The notes: generated by a model not told the origin, from the sequence alone. Shown: positions 34,701 through 46,859, numbered from the stretch's first letter. The stretch: DNA of 64,000 bases from Hibiscus mutabilis (GCA_019671005.1 CM033745.1:36873834-36937833); one strand, 5' to 3'. Numbers and translations: made by a program.

Positions 34701-34984
34701 TGCCATGATTAAGGAATAAGGCCCTCGCTTCCGGTAATACTTTTCACTTCAAATCAATCACTATCTTGTCTCTGTTTTGGTTCTCATCTCCTTCACCACC
34801 TTTTTTTGTTTCCTTTCAAAGTGTAGGGTTAGAGTTTTCGATTTCTCATGGGTAGGTCTACTGTGTGGTAGGTTAAAATGCGGCTACTATATGGTGACAC
34901 ATGTTTTCCCAGTTACAGGTTACCAGCCAATTCAAACAGGTTTTAGTTTAGGTTTTCAATTGGCTAATGAAATATTTTACCCGT

Positions 34985-35660
34985 AAACTGGTTTTTTCTA
35001 ACCTTTTAGGTGCCAAGTTAATTGTTTCCCTTTGAACTTAGAAAGTGGAATATGCTCGTAATATTTTAGGTTCCCTAACCATTGAAACTCCTTTTTGGTA
35101 ACATTTTAGGTGGTGAATGAAATGTTTTACTCAACTTAAAAAGTTCAATATCTCGCTAATAATTTAGGTTCCCCAACGCCAAACTGAATGTAGGCAACAT
35201 TTTAGGTGTCGATCACGAAATTGAATTTCATTAACATTTTAGAGTCAAACTAAAACCTAGGCAATATTTTAGGTGCTGGTCCTGAAATTGAATTTCATTA
35301 ATATTTTAGGGTCTGAACACCAAACTGGTTTCTGCTAACATTTTGGATTCAGAACGCCAAACTGATATTTATTGACATTATAGGTCACGAACCCCAAACT
35401 CATTGGCTATAACATTTTAAGTGTCGAACCCTAAACTAATTTTTTGATAACATTTTAGGTGTCGAGGATTAGACTCATTTTTGGTAACATTTTAAGTGTC
35501 GAACCCCAAATTAAATTTCATTACATTTTAGGTGCCGAACGCCAAACTAATTGCCGGTAACATTTTAGGTGCCGAACCCTAAACTAAATACTGGTAAAAT
35601 TTTAAGTGCCGAACTCCAAAGTGAATATCCGTAATATTTTAAGTGCGGAACCTTTTACCC
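34985..35660. repeat. ~37-bp minisatellite, about 17 units
   Basis: Degenerate units of TTTTAGGTGCCGAACGCCAA plus ACTAATTGCCGGTAACA. Units on the left side are more diverged and those near 35500 closest to the consensus. No coding. Confidence 0.88.
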
Positions 35661-35672
35661 TTGCAAATTTTC

Positions 35673-35680
35673 TATAAATA
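35673..35680 (+). promoter_or_regulatory. TATA box upstream of the MULE-like ORF
   Basis: TATAAATA lies 46 bp before the ATG at 35726 and 13 bp after the minisatellite ends. Spacing would leave a very short 5' UTR. Confidence 0.5.
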
Positions 35681-35725
35681 TTCCTACACTACCATATTGT
35701 GTAGAAATTCTTTATTAAAATTATT

Positions 35726-36196
35726 ATGGCAAGATTTTCTGTAACCGTTTTCTTTTTAGGAACATACCTCAACACTTCATTCAACAACAAGATCAAGAAG
35801 GATGATTTGATTGAGTTGATTTCCATGGAGGTTAGAAAATCAACAAAGAATAAATTGTGTTCATTGGAAGCCAAAATCCCCGTTGATGAGCCCGGCCCTA
35901 AAGCTCATTACATGCTACATATATGGAATGCAATTGACTTTCGCAAGATGTTTAGGAGATACAACCGTGTAAGGGGTACCAACATCGAGCTGTATGTAAA
36001 ATTTGATGAAGGTGTTAGTTCATCAAGAATCCCATGAGGTTCTTCTCCTTCTGCAGACGCAAACGATGTTTGTGTACGTAATTCCAAGAGACGACATGAG
36101 AAAGAAGAAATAATTGAGGAATTAAACGTCACATTTGATATATCTACAGACTACTACAACATGGAAACAAACTCTTCTTCCATTCATTTTAACTGA
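35726..36196 (+). pseudogene. MULE-transposase-like N-terminal ORF with one internal stop
   Basis: 103 codons to a TGA at 36035-36037, then 52 more codons in the same frame to a TGA at 36194-36196. The part KKDDLIELISMEV...KIPVDEPGPKAHYML..IWNAIDFRKMF, ending IELYVKFDEG, follows the layout of the N-terminal region of plant MuDR-type transposases (D.DL...I......YPV...........D..R.MF......IELYV). The continuation SKRRHEKEEIIEELNVTFD is charged, like the linker before the transposase core. No transposase DDE domain or zinc knuckle follows, so it is at best a remnant. The assignment is by pattern memory only. Confidence 0.45.
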
Positions 36197-36829
36197 ACTA
36201 AGGCAATGAACCATGCATCTAATTTTATATCGTACTTTTTAATGTAATTTATGTTTGTGTTGGTGATCACATTTCTCTCGGTTCCTCGAAAAAATGTCCA
36301 AATGTAATGGGAGAACCAGCTTAATCAAAGCTGAGTATATCGTTAAAAACGTTCAACATCATTTTAGCATCGATAAGTATTGATACTATACTTCGTCTTT
36401 CGATATTATTGAACATGAACATCAAATCTTACACAATATTGTAACATTTAATGTGGCTTTCTCATTATAAGTATCGCAACTCTTATATGCATTTCGATAC
36501 TCCCAAATACATATGAACATGTAACTATAAATGAACATGAACATTGTAGACGATTGGTATCGAAATTGTACATGAATTGGTACATTTTATTAATTTTTGA
36601 GTATCGTAACTCTTAGTTATGTTACAACTAACATTCCTGACAAGAGAAGACGTGTCAGGATCGTACAACATAGAATCTTGATAACGAGATGATGTGCTAA
36701 CGACGTGCATAAGAGATTCCTGACATATGTTGATGACTGTCGCATTACATTGATGATAAGGAAGTAGTTGTTAGTTTCCAAAAGTTTTGTAGCATTGTTT
36801 GTTTCTAGCAAAGGTAAGTTGGATCGTGT

Positions 36830-37279
36830 TTACATTGTAGATGATTTTTTTTTATCACAACGTAACACAAGATGATTATTCAAAATAGACTTGTAAAACA
36901 TTGCATTATTTTTTAGGTTTTTTGTTTTAACTTGGAATTTCACCATGTTTTTGTACAACCTTGTTACTTCATCCATATTCACCAATTTCTGCAATTTGGC
37001 ATTATGAATTGCGATTTCCCTTTTTTCAGCGAAGAAGGTTGGAACCCGATTTCTCAATTCTTCAACATCGATTGAATATCCATCATTGTGCATCCATTTA
37101 AAAAAGCACAACGGCTCTACAAATGTGCATAATAACTCATTAATCGAAACATTGGAATAGTAATACATCTTATTACTTAAAACTGTGTGGCCTCTTGTGG
37201 CCATAAAATCTCTTCCCTTTGCGCCTCTTTGCGTCGGTGTCTCTAAAATAGGAATCATCAAAAGATGGTGTTGGGTCAT
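36830..37279 (-). CDS. Unrecognised 149-codon ORF, weak GRF-zinc-finger-like segment
   Basis: One of the longest uninterrupted frames in the window. The start ATG at 37279 is arbitrary. The segment CTFVEPLCFFKWMHNDGYSI recalls the C..FF.W.D part of GRF zinc fingers, and what follows (EELRNRVPTFFAEKREIAIH, then NAKLQKLVNMDEV) is helical and charged, but the first half of a GRF finger is not seen. It ends by a poly-K tract (KKKSSTM). Composition is not obviously selected; it may be a decayed transposon gene or chance. A true GRF pseudogene lies at 54829-55090. Confidence 0.3.
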   Translation of the reverse strand: MTQHHLLMIPILETPTQRGAKGRDFMATRGHTVLSNKMYYYSNVSINELLCTFVEPLCFFKWMHNDGYSIDVEELRNRVPTFFAEKREIAIHNAKLQKLVNMDEVTRLYKNMVKFQVKTKNLKNNAMFYKSILNNHLVLRCDKKKSSTM

Positions 37280-37489
37280 CGGTTTGTTGACATTTGGTTG
37301 GCTACTGCATGGTTAATGGGTAGAGTGAAGAAGAGTTCAGTGGGATTTGAGTTTAGAAATCCTGTAAGAAATAAAATAATTATTTGGAAGTTGATCAACA
37401 TCACAAATTTAAGAACTCGGCCAACCCCATTAATGAATAATATACAGAAACATAAGAGAATTCAGAGGAATTCATCAGTTATATGAATC

Positions 37490-38490
37490 GTGTTTTAAAC
37501 ACGAAGCCAAGCCCATCGATAATATCAACCAATTTCGAAGTTCAAAGCTAAGGCATGGAAAGAATTGGGGTTGGAATACATGGAAAGTAAATGAAAGTCA
37601 AAAGATTATATCAACCAAATATTCAAAAGCAACTGTCATCCATGGAAAGTAAATGAAAACCAAAGAAGAACCAAATGAAACAAGGTGTTTTTTAACAGAG
37701 TTAAGGATTCTAGAAATATAGCTTTGTGTGCTTCCAGCAGTCTCTTAGTGAATTGGGTTTAGGTTTCCTGTAAAAAAAAATAAACAAAATAATGGCAAAA
37801 TCTGAAAATGAAAACAAAAGAAAAAATAAGGGTATTTAAAAAACCTTGGGTTTCCAGAAATACTTTCGAATCCTACATATTGAAATTGAAAACGAAGGGG
37901 ATGAGTAGATGCTATTTAAAAGGAGTAATGGGTGAAAGAAAAAAAGTTAAAAGTCCCAAATTACAGTTTGTGAAGAGAAGGAAATGAGGAATCCAATCGG
38001 TTCGTACAATTGAGTGAGAAGGGAATTAATTTTCTTTTTGAGGGTTACCTTCCAGGTTTGCTATATATATATTTCACGTTAAGTAGCAGAACTGGGGCAT
38101 AAGTTGCACAACTTTTAATGAAAAATAAAGCGGGAATAGAAAGCGAAAAGGTTATACGTCTTTAGTTTGTAACTGAAAATGTTATAATTCAAAGTTCAAA
38201 TATTTTGAAGTTGTCGCAACCTAGATACCAGTTCCGATACTTTGATAGCAAACACTGCAACATATGACATTTAATCAGGATTGAAACCAAATAACAAACC
38301 TACAATTTAACTACTTTTTTCTTACATTTATGTTGATCTTTAAATCTAATAGTACCGAAGCTTGGTTGCACGATTTAGAAATTTTCTTCTTTCGTTAGCA
38401 GTGTTTGTAATAAAGATTATTAGAAATGTTGTTAGGGGTGCGATTACGTTGTTTGGTTTATTTCATGAGAATGTAGGATTAAAATCTAAA
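37490..38490. other. Intergenic, no recognisable gene
   Basis: Non-coding. The word CATGGAAAGTAAATGAAA occurs twice (about 37579 and 37641). Degenerate CGATACT/CGAAAC words of the 36-61 kb domain appear near 38225. Confidence 0.35.
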
Positions 38491-38499
38491 TCCTAGACC

Positions 38500-38630
38500 C
38501 TATCATCCTAAAACATAAACCTTAAACCCTAAACAAAAATTTTAACCATAAATCGTAAATTCTACACCGTACACACTAAAACCAAAACTCTAAACCCTAA
38601 CCTAAACCCTATACTCTAAAATTGAAAGGC
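38500..38630. repeat. Degenerate telomere-like CCCTAAA stretch
   Basis: Repeated ACCCTAAAC, ACCCTATC, ACCCTAACC words interspersed with ACCATAAATC. Similar stretches at 40494-40553, 42460-42660, 44830-45200 (opposite strand) and 48950-49215. Confidence 0.6.
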
Positions 38631-39479
38631 TTGTGTAAAATAAAGTTTATAGAAGCGTGTGGTTCAAATTATTTTCCTAAAAGGAATAAGAAATTGCAAA
38701 ATTCTACAACGGGCAACGAACATCGTTGAACAACACTAATGCTGAACACAATTAAATTGCTTAATGAAGATTAAAAATTTGAAAGACTGAACATATAATT
38801 AATAAGTATTTTATAAAAAATCATTTAAATTATTTTCCAAATATATAATATTTTTTAATAATTGGATCAAACTAGAAACGTAGTCAATTAATAAAAGACA
38901 CTAACTATTCCCATTGCCATTCCAGACACTGATGCCGTTAGACACCCTTCGGCGGCGAGATTGTCGCTATCGCGACGCCATGATTGCGTGACCACCGTTG
39001 GAGCCGGGCGGCCTTAAAATAAAGTTGGTATTTGATCCAATTATTTAGAAAAACCCTAAATTGACTATGGTTGGTTTAGGGTTTATATAAATAGAAAAAA
39101 ATAAAATGTACAAAGGTTTTCCTACCTTGTATAGAAATATGCCAATTTGTCTAATTTATTTTTTGTATACAAAAAACCCTAACTCAAAGGTTTGCCTTCT
39201 ATACAAATATGTCACGTGTCTAATTTATTTTCTTACCTATAGAAAATTTAGAAACACATGATTTTGTTATTCTATTTAAATATTAAAATTTATGTTGCTT
39301 GTATGAAATGAAAGCAAGAAAAAAATAAGAAATTGCAATATAGGTGAAATGAAAGCAAGAAAAAGAAATTGCATAAACTAAAAACAGTAAACATAGTCTA
39401 GTACCTAATGTTCCAACTAAGCTATGATTACAAGTATGCCAAGACATGCAACAGTAGTAACTCATTCCTCGCTATTTGG

Positions 39480-40311
39480 GTCGTATCCCTTTAGTTCCTC
39501 TACTTCGAATGGGATAAGTCTTAGGATTGCCTCAATAATGGTTCCCCGGCCACTGTTCCACTCCCGCCTTCGCACATAATACTGTGATCAGGTTAGGAAA
39601 GAATAGATGTTGTGGTTTGCTCATCGACAGAGCTCTTTCGATGATGGCATCGTGAATCAGCCACGCCAGGTATAGTTCATATCCCTTGATGATGAAGTCC
39701 AATAATAACATCCCACGGAGAGAAAAAAGTTTCTCAATTTAGGGTTGGTAAAAGCGGGTTATAGTTGATATGGGTACTAAATTTTGAATCTGGAAGAAGT
39801 TATCGCCATTGCACCATTCTTTCATGGATTTCTTCAGTCCATTGAGTTCCTTGAACACAAAGGTCTCGCAGAATGAAATATTATGTTCGGTCCGCATTAA
39901 GGGCCATGGAAGTGGTGTGGGCATCCTGGTTGTCTGAGAATTCATAGTAATTTCCAATTGCGTTGGCAGAGAAATCCATAAACTTCCCCCTAACCTGAAT
40001 CAGATTCTTTCCATGGTGGCCGATGTGGGTGTAAATTTCTTGTATCCAAGAGACATTAATGTCACTTGGATGCTGGATAAATGTATACCACATTTGCTTG
40101 CGAATAACATCCAGCACATCTTCATCGAATTGTAGCATATACGTAGGGGTAAATTCCAACCCTTCTTTTTCAAGAATATGCTGTTGGCGTACCAGTTCAT
40201 ATCGTTGTTGGAATAAACTAGAGAGGAGACTGTGAATCTCAGGTGTGGCAGCCGATTTGTTGGGTCAGATGCGGCGGCGATGAAGTTAGAGGACGAAGCT
40301 CTGTGCGCCAT
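39480..40311 (-). pseudogene. Putative plant transposon protein, frameshifted
   Basis: From ATG at 40311: MAHRASSSNFIAAASDPTNR and SLVYSNNDMNWYANSIF, KKKGW, then after a one-base loss in a G-run near 40153 EFTPTYMLQFDEDVLDVIRK, WYTFIQHPSDINVSWIQEIY and VRGKFMDFSANAIGNYYEF, and later ILRDLCVQGTQWTEEI, LLPTLN. This order (W...HP.......V.EFY......VRGK.V.FS..AIN.....D......CV.GT.W........LLPT) matches the domain annotated as putative plant transposon protein (Transposase_32 type). Such domains occur in plant retroelement and transposon proteins whose function is unknown. At least one frameshift and several stops make it non-functional. Confidence 0.68.
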
Positions 40312-40419
40312 AATATGTAGTTGAGGACAAAACAACAGATAAAATTGAGACGTTTGTATAAAAATGGGAATTGAATTATTAGAGATCTGCTCATTTTTTG
40401 GCGATAATGGGCTAGAAAG

Positions 40420-40553
40420 GTTAAGTATTGGGGTATTAATCAACCATTAAGCATTAATGGTGAAACATTGTGTGGAACACGTCTATGGCTGTCGTTGTCA
40501 TTAACCCTAAAACCCTAAAATTTCAGGCTTAAACTGTAACCCATTAACCCTAC
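40420..40553. repeat. Module with CCATTAAGCATTAATGG palindrome and telomere-like words
   Basis: GGGGTATTAATCAACCATTA followed by AGCATTAATGGTGAAAC and TGTGGAACACGTCTATGG, then AACCCTAAAACCCTAAAA. The same module is at 47610-47670 and 48890-48960. Confidence 0.7.
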
Positions 40554-42456
40554 GGGCAATGCTACTTCTACCCACTGGGTCATCGACCCAGCTGAGGTGG
40601 CACATGACATGGCAGCTAAGATGAATATGATTGAAGAAAAAATTTAAAATATCTTTTACCAATAAACAATTTTCAAGACTATAAATACAATGCAATTAAT
40701 ACATCTTTTATTGATAAACAATATTTAAGACAATAAATGAAATGCAATTAATACATCTTTTACCTTTCTAAAAGTATTCAATTATATAATTAATTAAAAC
40801 AACAAAATATTGATTATAAAATGTTACTATAATTTAAAATATGCTTGATATACAAATAAGTGCCTAAACTATACATATTTTAACTTTAGATGGCTAAACT
40901 ATTTTTTGGTAAAAATAGTTGTCTAATGCTTGATTTTGTTAATTTTAGGTGCGCAAAGTTTCAATCAATTATTGTCTTAAGGTTGTGTTTTTAAAGCAAT
41001 TTATCTTCCAATCAGATTTAGACATGTGGTATTTGTTTTACTTTTTTAGTTTTCTTTTTTAAATTAAAAATAGAATAATTTAAAAAAAATCTCAAAATCC
41101 TCCAAAATAGTCTTAAATCTCTAACTCAAAAATCCCCAAAATTATCATCATTGTCATCGTTGATAGCCTTGTCGGACCGCACCACTGTCGCCGCCGCCCA
41201 TTTCCTCTAATCACCCATCGTCGGTACTATCAATGGGTGGTTGGGGAAAATAGACGACGACGTACGATGAAGATGGTGATGGCGTTCGACAAAATTATTG
41301 GCAGTGGCAATGATGACAATTTTGAGATATAGGGTTAATGATTTGGGATAGTTTTAAAATATATTTATTTTTATTATTTTGAAAAAAAACATGCCACATG
41401 TCATGTTTTGATTGGATAACGAATGTTTTTAATGATTGTTAATGACCAATCACCTAAAATTAATGAAATAAAACTTTAGGCACATGTTTTTAATAAAAAA
41501 TAGTTTTTTAACATATTCAAAAATAGAAAAAACAAAAAAATAATTTAGACACCTAAAGTTAGAAAGGTCTATAGTTTGAGCACTTATTTTTTATTAAGCC
41601 TTTAAAGTAGTCTTTTAAATTTTTATTATTCAAAAAAAATTCATTTTAAAGATAAAAAAAGCATAGCATTAGCATTGTACAACTAAACTAATCAATTCTC
41701 CTTTTAGCACTGTACAACCATAAGTAGTCTAAGGGGTTGTTTTTTCATAAAAACTGAGGTGAGACAAAACTTAAAGTCTCACGGTTCATATATGATATTT
41801 TATTTTTAATTTGATTGAAAACAATAGCAACATTGTTGTTTGTTTGTCTGTTTGTTAGGTTATTGAAGAGCTGAAAAAAATCGATTAGAAATTTTTAAAT
41901 TCAAGAGAAAAGAGAAACCTATTGTTGTTTATTAAATTGAATAATCTATAAAGGAAAATACAAATTTAAAATACTAAAATCATAATGTTGATTAAAATCT
42001 CAGTGTTTAATAAATATCTCGACTTAAAGAATTTTTAAAGAAAAATAGAAATTTAAAATACTAAAATCATAATGGCAATTAAAATCTCAGTGTTTAACAA
42101 ATATCTACTTAAATATTTTTTAAAAAAATACAAAATTAAAATACTAAAATCATGATCCAAATATACAAAATTAATTTATTACATACATAATTTATCTGTC
42201 AAAACAATAAAATGAATAGTAAAATTAATTCATCCTAACATGTTGAAATTTATTATTTATATCTATATTATATAATTAAAATCATGTAAAGATCAAGAGA
42301 GATAAATAATAAATGAAAGTTAAATGTGTTTGAATGATTCATTTAATGCATTTATGGTTATTTATAAAATAATAATAAATACATAATTTATTATCTTCTA
42401 CCCAAGCTGCCACATCAGCTGGGTAATCTACCCAGTGGGTATATAAAGATTTCTCC
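40554..42456. mobile_element. MULE-like non-autonomous element containing a nested foldback
   Basis: Left end GGGCAATGCTACTTCTACCC then ACTGGGT..TCG.ACCCAGCTGAGGTGGCA; right end is the reverse (TGCCACATCAGCTGGGTAAT, then CTACCCAGTGGGTATATAAA and GATTTCTCC). Flanks TTAACCCTAC (40544-40553) and TTAACGCTAC (42457-42466) fit a 9-10 bp TSD with one mismatch. The interior is AT-rich and non-coding and contains the foldback element 40842-41600. Confidence 0.75.
40842..41600. mobile_element. Foldback MULE-type MITE, copy 2
   Basis: Left TGCTTGATATACAAATAAGT GCCTAAACTATA, right CTATAGTTTGAGCACTTATT and TTTTATTAAGCC. Flanks TTTAAAATA (40833-40841) and TTTAAAGTA (41601-41609), 9 bp with one mismatch. 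Centre is GC-rich (TCGCCGCCGCCCATTTCC). Shared with copy 1: GACATGTGG and GTCATGTTTTGATTGGATAA. Confidence 0.78.
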
Positions 42457-42459
42457 TTA

Positions 42460-42910
42460 ACGCTACACCCTAAACCCTAACACCTAATCTGAAGCCTTTG
42501 TCGTCGGTTGCCTTTTAATAAATGCCACTAAATTCATAAACCTTAAACCATACAAAATAATTAACCCTAAACTATACCTTTCACACTAACCCACTACTAC
42601 TAAGTCATAAATCATAAACCATAAACCTTAAAGCCGTAAATATTCATCCCTTAAACTCATAAACTTGAAGATAAATATTCGTCCCTTAAAGCCATAAATA
42701 TTTTTAGGTAAATATGTAATATAGAAACTAAATTTGAAGACAAATATGACCATATTAAAATTAGGATTTAAATTTGATACACAAGCTGTGTAAAATAAAC
42801 CCCAAACTCAAGCCTTCTTATTTATAATATAAATCAATATTAAACCTCAACCCTAAAAAACTAAATCCCAAACTATAATCCTTAAACCCTAAAGTATTAC
42901 ATTTGTTACT
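42460..42910. repeat. Degenerate telomere-like stretch
   Basis: ACACCCTAAACCCTAACACC at the left, then scattered AACCATAAACCTTAAAG and ACCCTAAAAAACTAAATCCC. It continues the stretch broken by the MULE-like element at 40554-42456. Confidence 0.6.
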
Positions 42911-43069
42911 AACAATTTAAGTTTGATTTTTGTGTTATAAGTATCGAAACACATATGCAATAGTTTGAAACTATTTACTTTTAGTGGTTCCCGCCCCAAA
43001 CTTGTCTTTCCCGTTTTATTATCAATTAAAAAATTAATTTGGCAGGCTCAATTAAAAAGTAAATTAAAT

Positions 43070-43860
43070 TGCTGGTTCGATTAAATAATTTCAAAAGACG
43101 CATGTTCCCAAGAAATTACACGTCTTTTCATTGCCTGTTTCAAGTCTCTGTAACCCGTTCCGATACATCAACAACAGATAGGTATTTTTAGTTCATGCGT
43201 CGGGCGGAATAACGTACTAATAAATCTTATGGCAGTCCCGAAACCAGTGTAAAAATCCTGAAACCCAACACATAAACCAAAAATTGGACACGTACTTTTA
43301 AGATTTTGGGTTTATTTTTTATTAACATTGTTCTGCAATTGGATTATATGTATTGAAACATGTGAAAATATAAAATATTGTATTCCTATTATAAATAGGA
43401 GTCTTTTCAGTTGTTAGCTTTAAACCCTAATCACTGACTCTGTTCTATTATTTTCTTCCTAGTTTTCATCTCTAAATGTACTATTATTTAGAGATTTCTT
43501 TATTTTTTGAAGATCCAAGAGGAGTTCTGATTGTTTATTTAGGTTGTTCGGGTCAATAAACAATGGTATTTGAAAGGCTATGATTAGCCATTTTGTAGGG
43601 ATGAACACCAACAAACATAGTTTTTGGAAAACCTTGCTCTCAAGATTTTCCAATACTATTGTTTGTTGGTGTTTGGAACTACATCGGGACGCGACGATTG
43701 CAGATCAGATTGACGGGTCTGAACCATTACGGCCACCACCGTGACATGTATCGGCAACAACATATACTTAGATTCAAGGAACCTGATCAATTCCATGGTG
43801 AAGCAGTTCCAATTTGCTTTGCATTGGAAAATGACAACAGACCCAAATTCTAGTGAGTAC
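43070..43860 (+). repeat. Repeat module H, copy a (TATA box plus hairpin)
   Basis: Begins with the shared block AAAAGACGCATGTTCCCAAG...CCCGTTCCGATACATCA, then TATAAATA at 43390-43397 and a hairpin at 43595-43684. Shared blocks are also in copies b, c and d and partly at 54480-54620. Short frames at 43459-43853 are not conserved between copies. Confidence 0.7.
43595..43684 (+). ncRNA. Long imperfect hairpin a, candidate small-RNA precursor
   Basis: The 5' arm AACACCAACAAACATAG pairs with 3' arm CTATTGTTTGTTGGTGTT with one bulged base; outward a 5-nt internal loop is followed by GTAG/CTAC, and inward TTGGAAAA pairs with TTTTCCAA. Stem about 35 bp, loop about 15 nt. Compared with copies b and c the arm has A-to-C with matching T-to-G, a compensatory change. 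Whether it is transcribed or processed is unknown. Confidence 0.4.
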
Positions 43861-44179
43861 TAGTCTGCAAATGCTCCCCAACCCTTTTGCAACCACACCC
43901 TGGAATAAGCACATTCTAGTGAGAAATGATCATTTTCGTTGTATTTGAAAATTTCCATTTCGGTTAAATATTAAAGTTTCCCAAATGTGAAGAAGGACTC
44001 GCAGAAACTAGAAAGTGTCTTTGTAGTAATACGACGAGTTACGAACATTGGCACACAGTTGCGAACTTTCTATTTCACACCTAAAATGGAACATGTATTC
44101 GTAATGATTTTAGACAAATTTAACCTTAAACTTCTCATTTTCCTTTACTTAGACTCTACTCGTACAAATTGATCCTTGT

Positions 44180-44820
44180 AGCCATAAAAATTAAATATAG
44201 AAACTAAAACGAACATAAATATGATGACCATATTAAAACTAGGGTTTATATTTGATACACAGGCTGTGTAAAATAAATTCTACACAAGCATGCTTACTTA
44301 TACATGTATACTATAAATCAAAACTAAACTATTGGTTTGAACTGGTAATTTAATGTATTTTTTCATTGAACATGCTTTATTAAAATAAATTCTTTTATGT
44401 ATTCTTCGAGCTTTTAAATGTCACATTTATATTGACGTTTTAATTCCTCTATTGAAAACATTAATCCCCAAAGATCAGATTATATCGCATGAAGATTACT
44501 ATATCAAAAGTAAAATCATATCAAAATCAAAATATTAATTAAAAACAGTAACAACCAAAGATGAAAGGGATAGCCGGCCAGGTTACCTACGGGAAACTAT
44601 CACTGAAAAGACTCTTTTATATTGGGAACATGCGTCTTTTGAATTGAATAAGAGAACACTAGCATTCTTATCATATTATTTTGCTCCTAAGATTGAATTT
44701 TTATTTTTTACCCTAACAATTTGAATATGGTGATTTATGTGTTCATTTGAGTTCCTACGTTTTAATTTTGACCATAAACCTACAACAACAAAACCAAAAT
44801 CGGTTAGAGTAACTACTTTG
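44180..44820. other. Intergenic, no recognisable gene
   Basis: AT-rich, non-coding. GACACAGGCTGTGTAAAATA near 44258 repeats a phrase at 42780, another sign of internal duplication in this domain. Confidence 0.35.
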
Positions 44821-44829
44821 TTGTAATTT

Positions 44830-45210
44830 AGGTTTGTTGGTTTCTTAGATAAATCTTTTTGGATTTAAGATTTATGGTTTAGGATTTAGCTTGTAGTGTT
44901 ATGTTGTTTAGGGTTTATATTGTAGTTAAGGGTACTAAAATTACAAGCTAAATTTGTATGGCTTTAAGGTTTATGGTTATGAATTAGGACATACTATTAA
45001 TGGGTTAGTGTTTATGGCGTACTATAGGGTTAGTGGTTTATGATGTACTATAGGGTTATTAGTTTATGAGATGTATTTTCACGGTATTAAGGTTGATGGT
45101 TTATGGTTTAGGATATACTGTACATAGTTGTTAGGGTTTATGGTCAAGAGCAGGGTTATTACTTTAAGGTTAGTGGTTTACGAGATTAATTTGTATGGTT
45201 TAAGGTTTAG
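44830..45210. repeat. Degenerate telomere-like stretch, opposite strand
   Basis: GTTTAGGGTTTATATTGTAG, TTTATGGTTTAGGATATAC and similar TTTAGGG/TTTATGG words. It is the reverse orientation of the stretches at 42460 and 48950. Confidence 0.6.
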
Positions 45211-45319
45211 TGTTTAGTTTTGTGAATGACATTAACTTCAACCATTATGTAGTCTATTGTATACAATCTATATAATATACCATACGTTATTATATTATTT
45301 TTAATATAATCTTTTTAAA

Positions 45320-45425
45320 CCAGACATTGAATAGACTTGCATTTACTAGGAACATTGAACAGACGGGTTATAGAGATTCGGAACGGACATTGAATAGACC
45401 TGCATTTACTAGGAACACTGAATAG
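45320..45425. repeat. Short tandem duplication (CATTGAATAGAC.TGCATTT)
   Basis: CATTGAATAGACTTGCATTT and CATTGAATAGACCTGCATTT, each followed by ACTAGGAACA and an AACAGAC/AATAGAC word, about 60 bp apart. Confidence 0.7.
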
Positions 45426-45734
45426 ACAAATTACTTGATTGAATGTGTGTATTTACAGTTTCGAACCTTTCACGTTAAACCTGAAATTTTAAATGTTATA
45501 ATAACGATTTAAGTTTAGGTAATTAGTACCGTGGTACATCTCGAAAACCATTATCATTGGTTCAAAACTTGTTTAACTATATGGGTGTCTACCGAACTAT
45601 CTTTTCTGTGTAATATTAAATTTGCCATAAATACAAAGAAACCCCAACACCAACCGATACTAAAAGAACGCGTAAAAAGTATTGTGCCGTTTTTAGCAAA
45701 AAAATGTATTAAATTTTAGGTTCAATGGATTTCT

Positions 45735-46610
45735 AATTTCAAAAGGTGCATGTTCCCGATATGAAATTGTCTTCTCTCATGTCATTTTTGAATCTCTGGA
45801 ACTCGTTCCGATACGACAATAGAGATAAATCTTTTTAACTATTGCATTTGGCAGAACAGTTTGAAAAAATGTCTTCTATTGAAGTTTCAAAACCAATGTG
45901 CAAATATTGAAACCCATATAAATAACCGAAAATGTTACCTGCATTTAAGTAATTTTAGTTTATTTGTTAATGGTCATTGTTACGAAACATTTGATGAAGT
46001 ACCGAAATTGGTTTAAATGTAAGCACCACAAACAAAGGGACATATCCCCGTCAAAATCTATTTCCATTATAAATACATCATAAACATCAGCTTCGATATT
46101 CTTGTTTCCATTATAAATATGACTCATTTGCGTCCCTTGTGTCATACCCTCATTCATTAGCAATTCTTTCCTTTCTAGTGTTAGTCTCTAAAGCATTATA
46201 TATGTGTGGTTTATGTTCTTAACTAGAGGCGATGTAAACTATATGGTGACTTCATTTTTTTGAGCCTGAAGGAGTTTTTGTTTGTTTTTTAGGTTTTTCT
46301 TCTTGACAAAAAATGGTATTTGGAAGGATATGTTTATCCATTTGTAGGGATGAACAACAACATACAGTATTTGGAAAACCTTGTTTCTTTGGTCTGAATA
46401 TTTTTCAAATACTATTGTTTGTTGTTGTTTGGAACTACATCCGCAGGCGCCCTATTCAAATCGTAGTCTCGGAGATGTGGTTTTCTTATGAAAAGGTCTG
46501 GAATTATCACAAGAACTGTAATTCTATCCAGAAACAAACCAACAATGGTTGGCTATGCACTTGCATGATTCAGAACTCCTTGCTCTCTACACAATTACAA
46601 TAGGCATGCC
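45735..46610 (+). repeat. Repeat module H, copy b
   Basis: GGTGCATGTTCCCGATATGA and CTCGTTCCGATACGACAA, then two TATAAATA boxes (about 46068 and 46112) and a hairpin at 46343-46440. A related GGAATTATCACAA segment is duplicated about 228 bp apart (46499 and 46727). Confidence 0.7.
46343..46440 (+). ncRNA. Long imperfect hairpin b, candidate small-RNA precursor
   Basis: 5' arm GAACAACAACATACAGTATT pairs with 3' arm AATACTATTGTTTGTTGTTG apart from a short mismatch and bulge; inward TTGGAAAA faces TTTTTCAA. The 3' arm continues TTTGGAACTACAT as in all copies. Confidence 0.4.
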
Positions 46611-46859
46611 TATATTACCAATGGTATTTACTTTGCTTGTTGTATGTACTGGCTCCTGATTCTCGTCCAGGTTCAAGTGAGAAGCGCCTAACCGTTGAGG
46701 ACTGTCGAAGCTGTTGATTTGCGGTGGAATTATCACAATAATTGTAAAACCTTGATACAAACCAACAGTGGGTGGTTATGCATGTGTATGTTTCAGAATT
46801 CATTTGTCTCTACAATCCACAATGTCCTACCAGCAGCAAACATAATATTTTGATTACTT

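Noticed and set aside
35726..36037. A host single-copy gene starting at 35726
   Set aside because: The frame stops early, continues in frame after the stop, resembles a transposase N terminus and sits beside a minisatellite; a transposon remnant is likelier.
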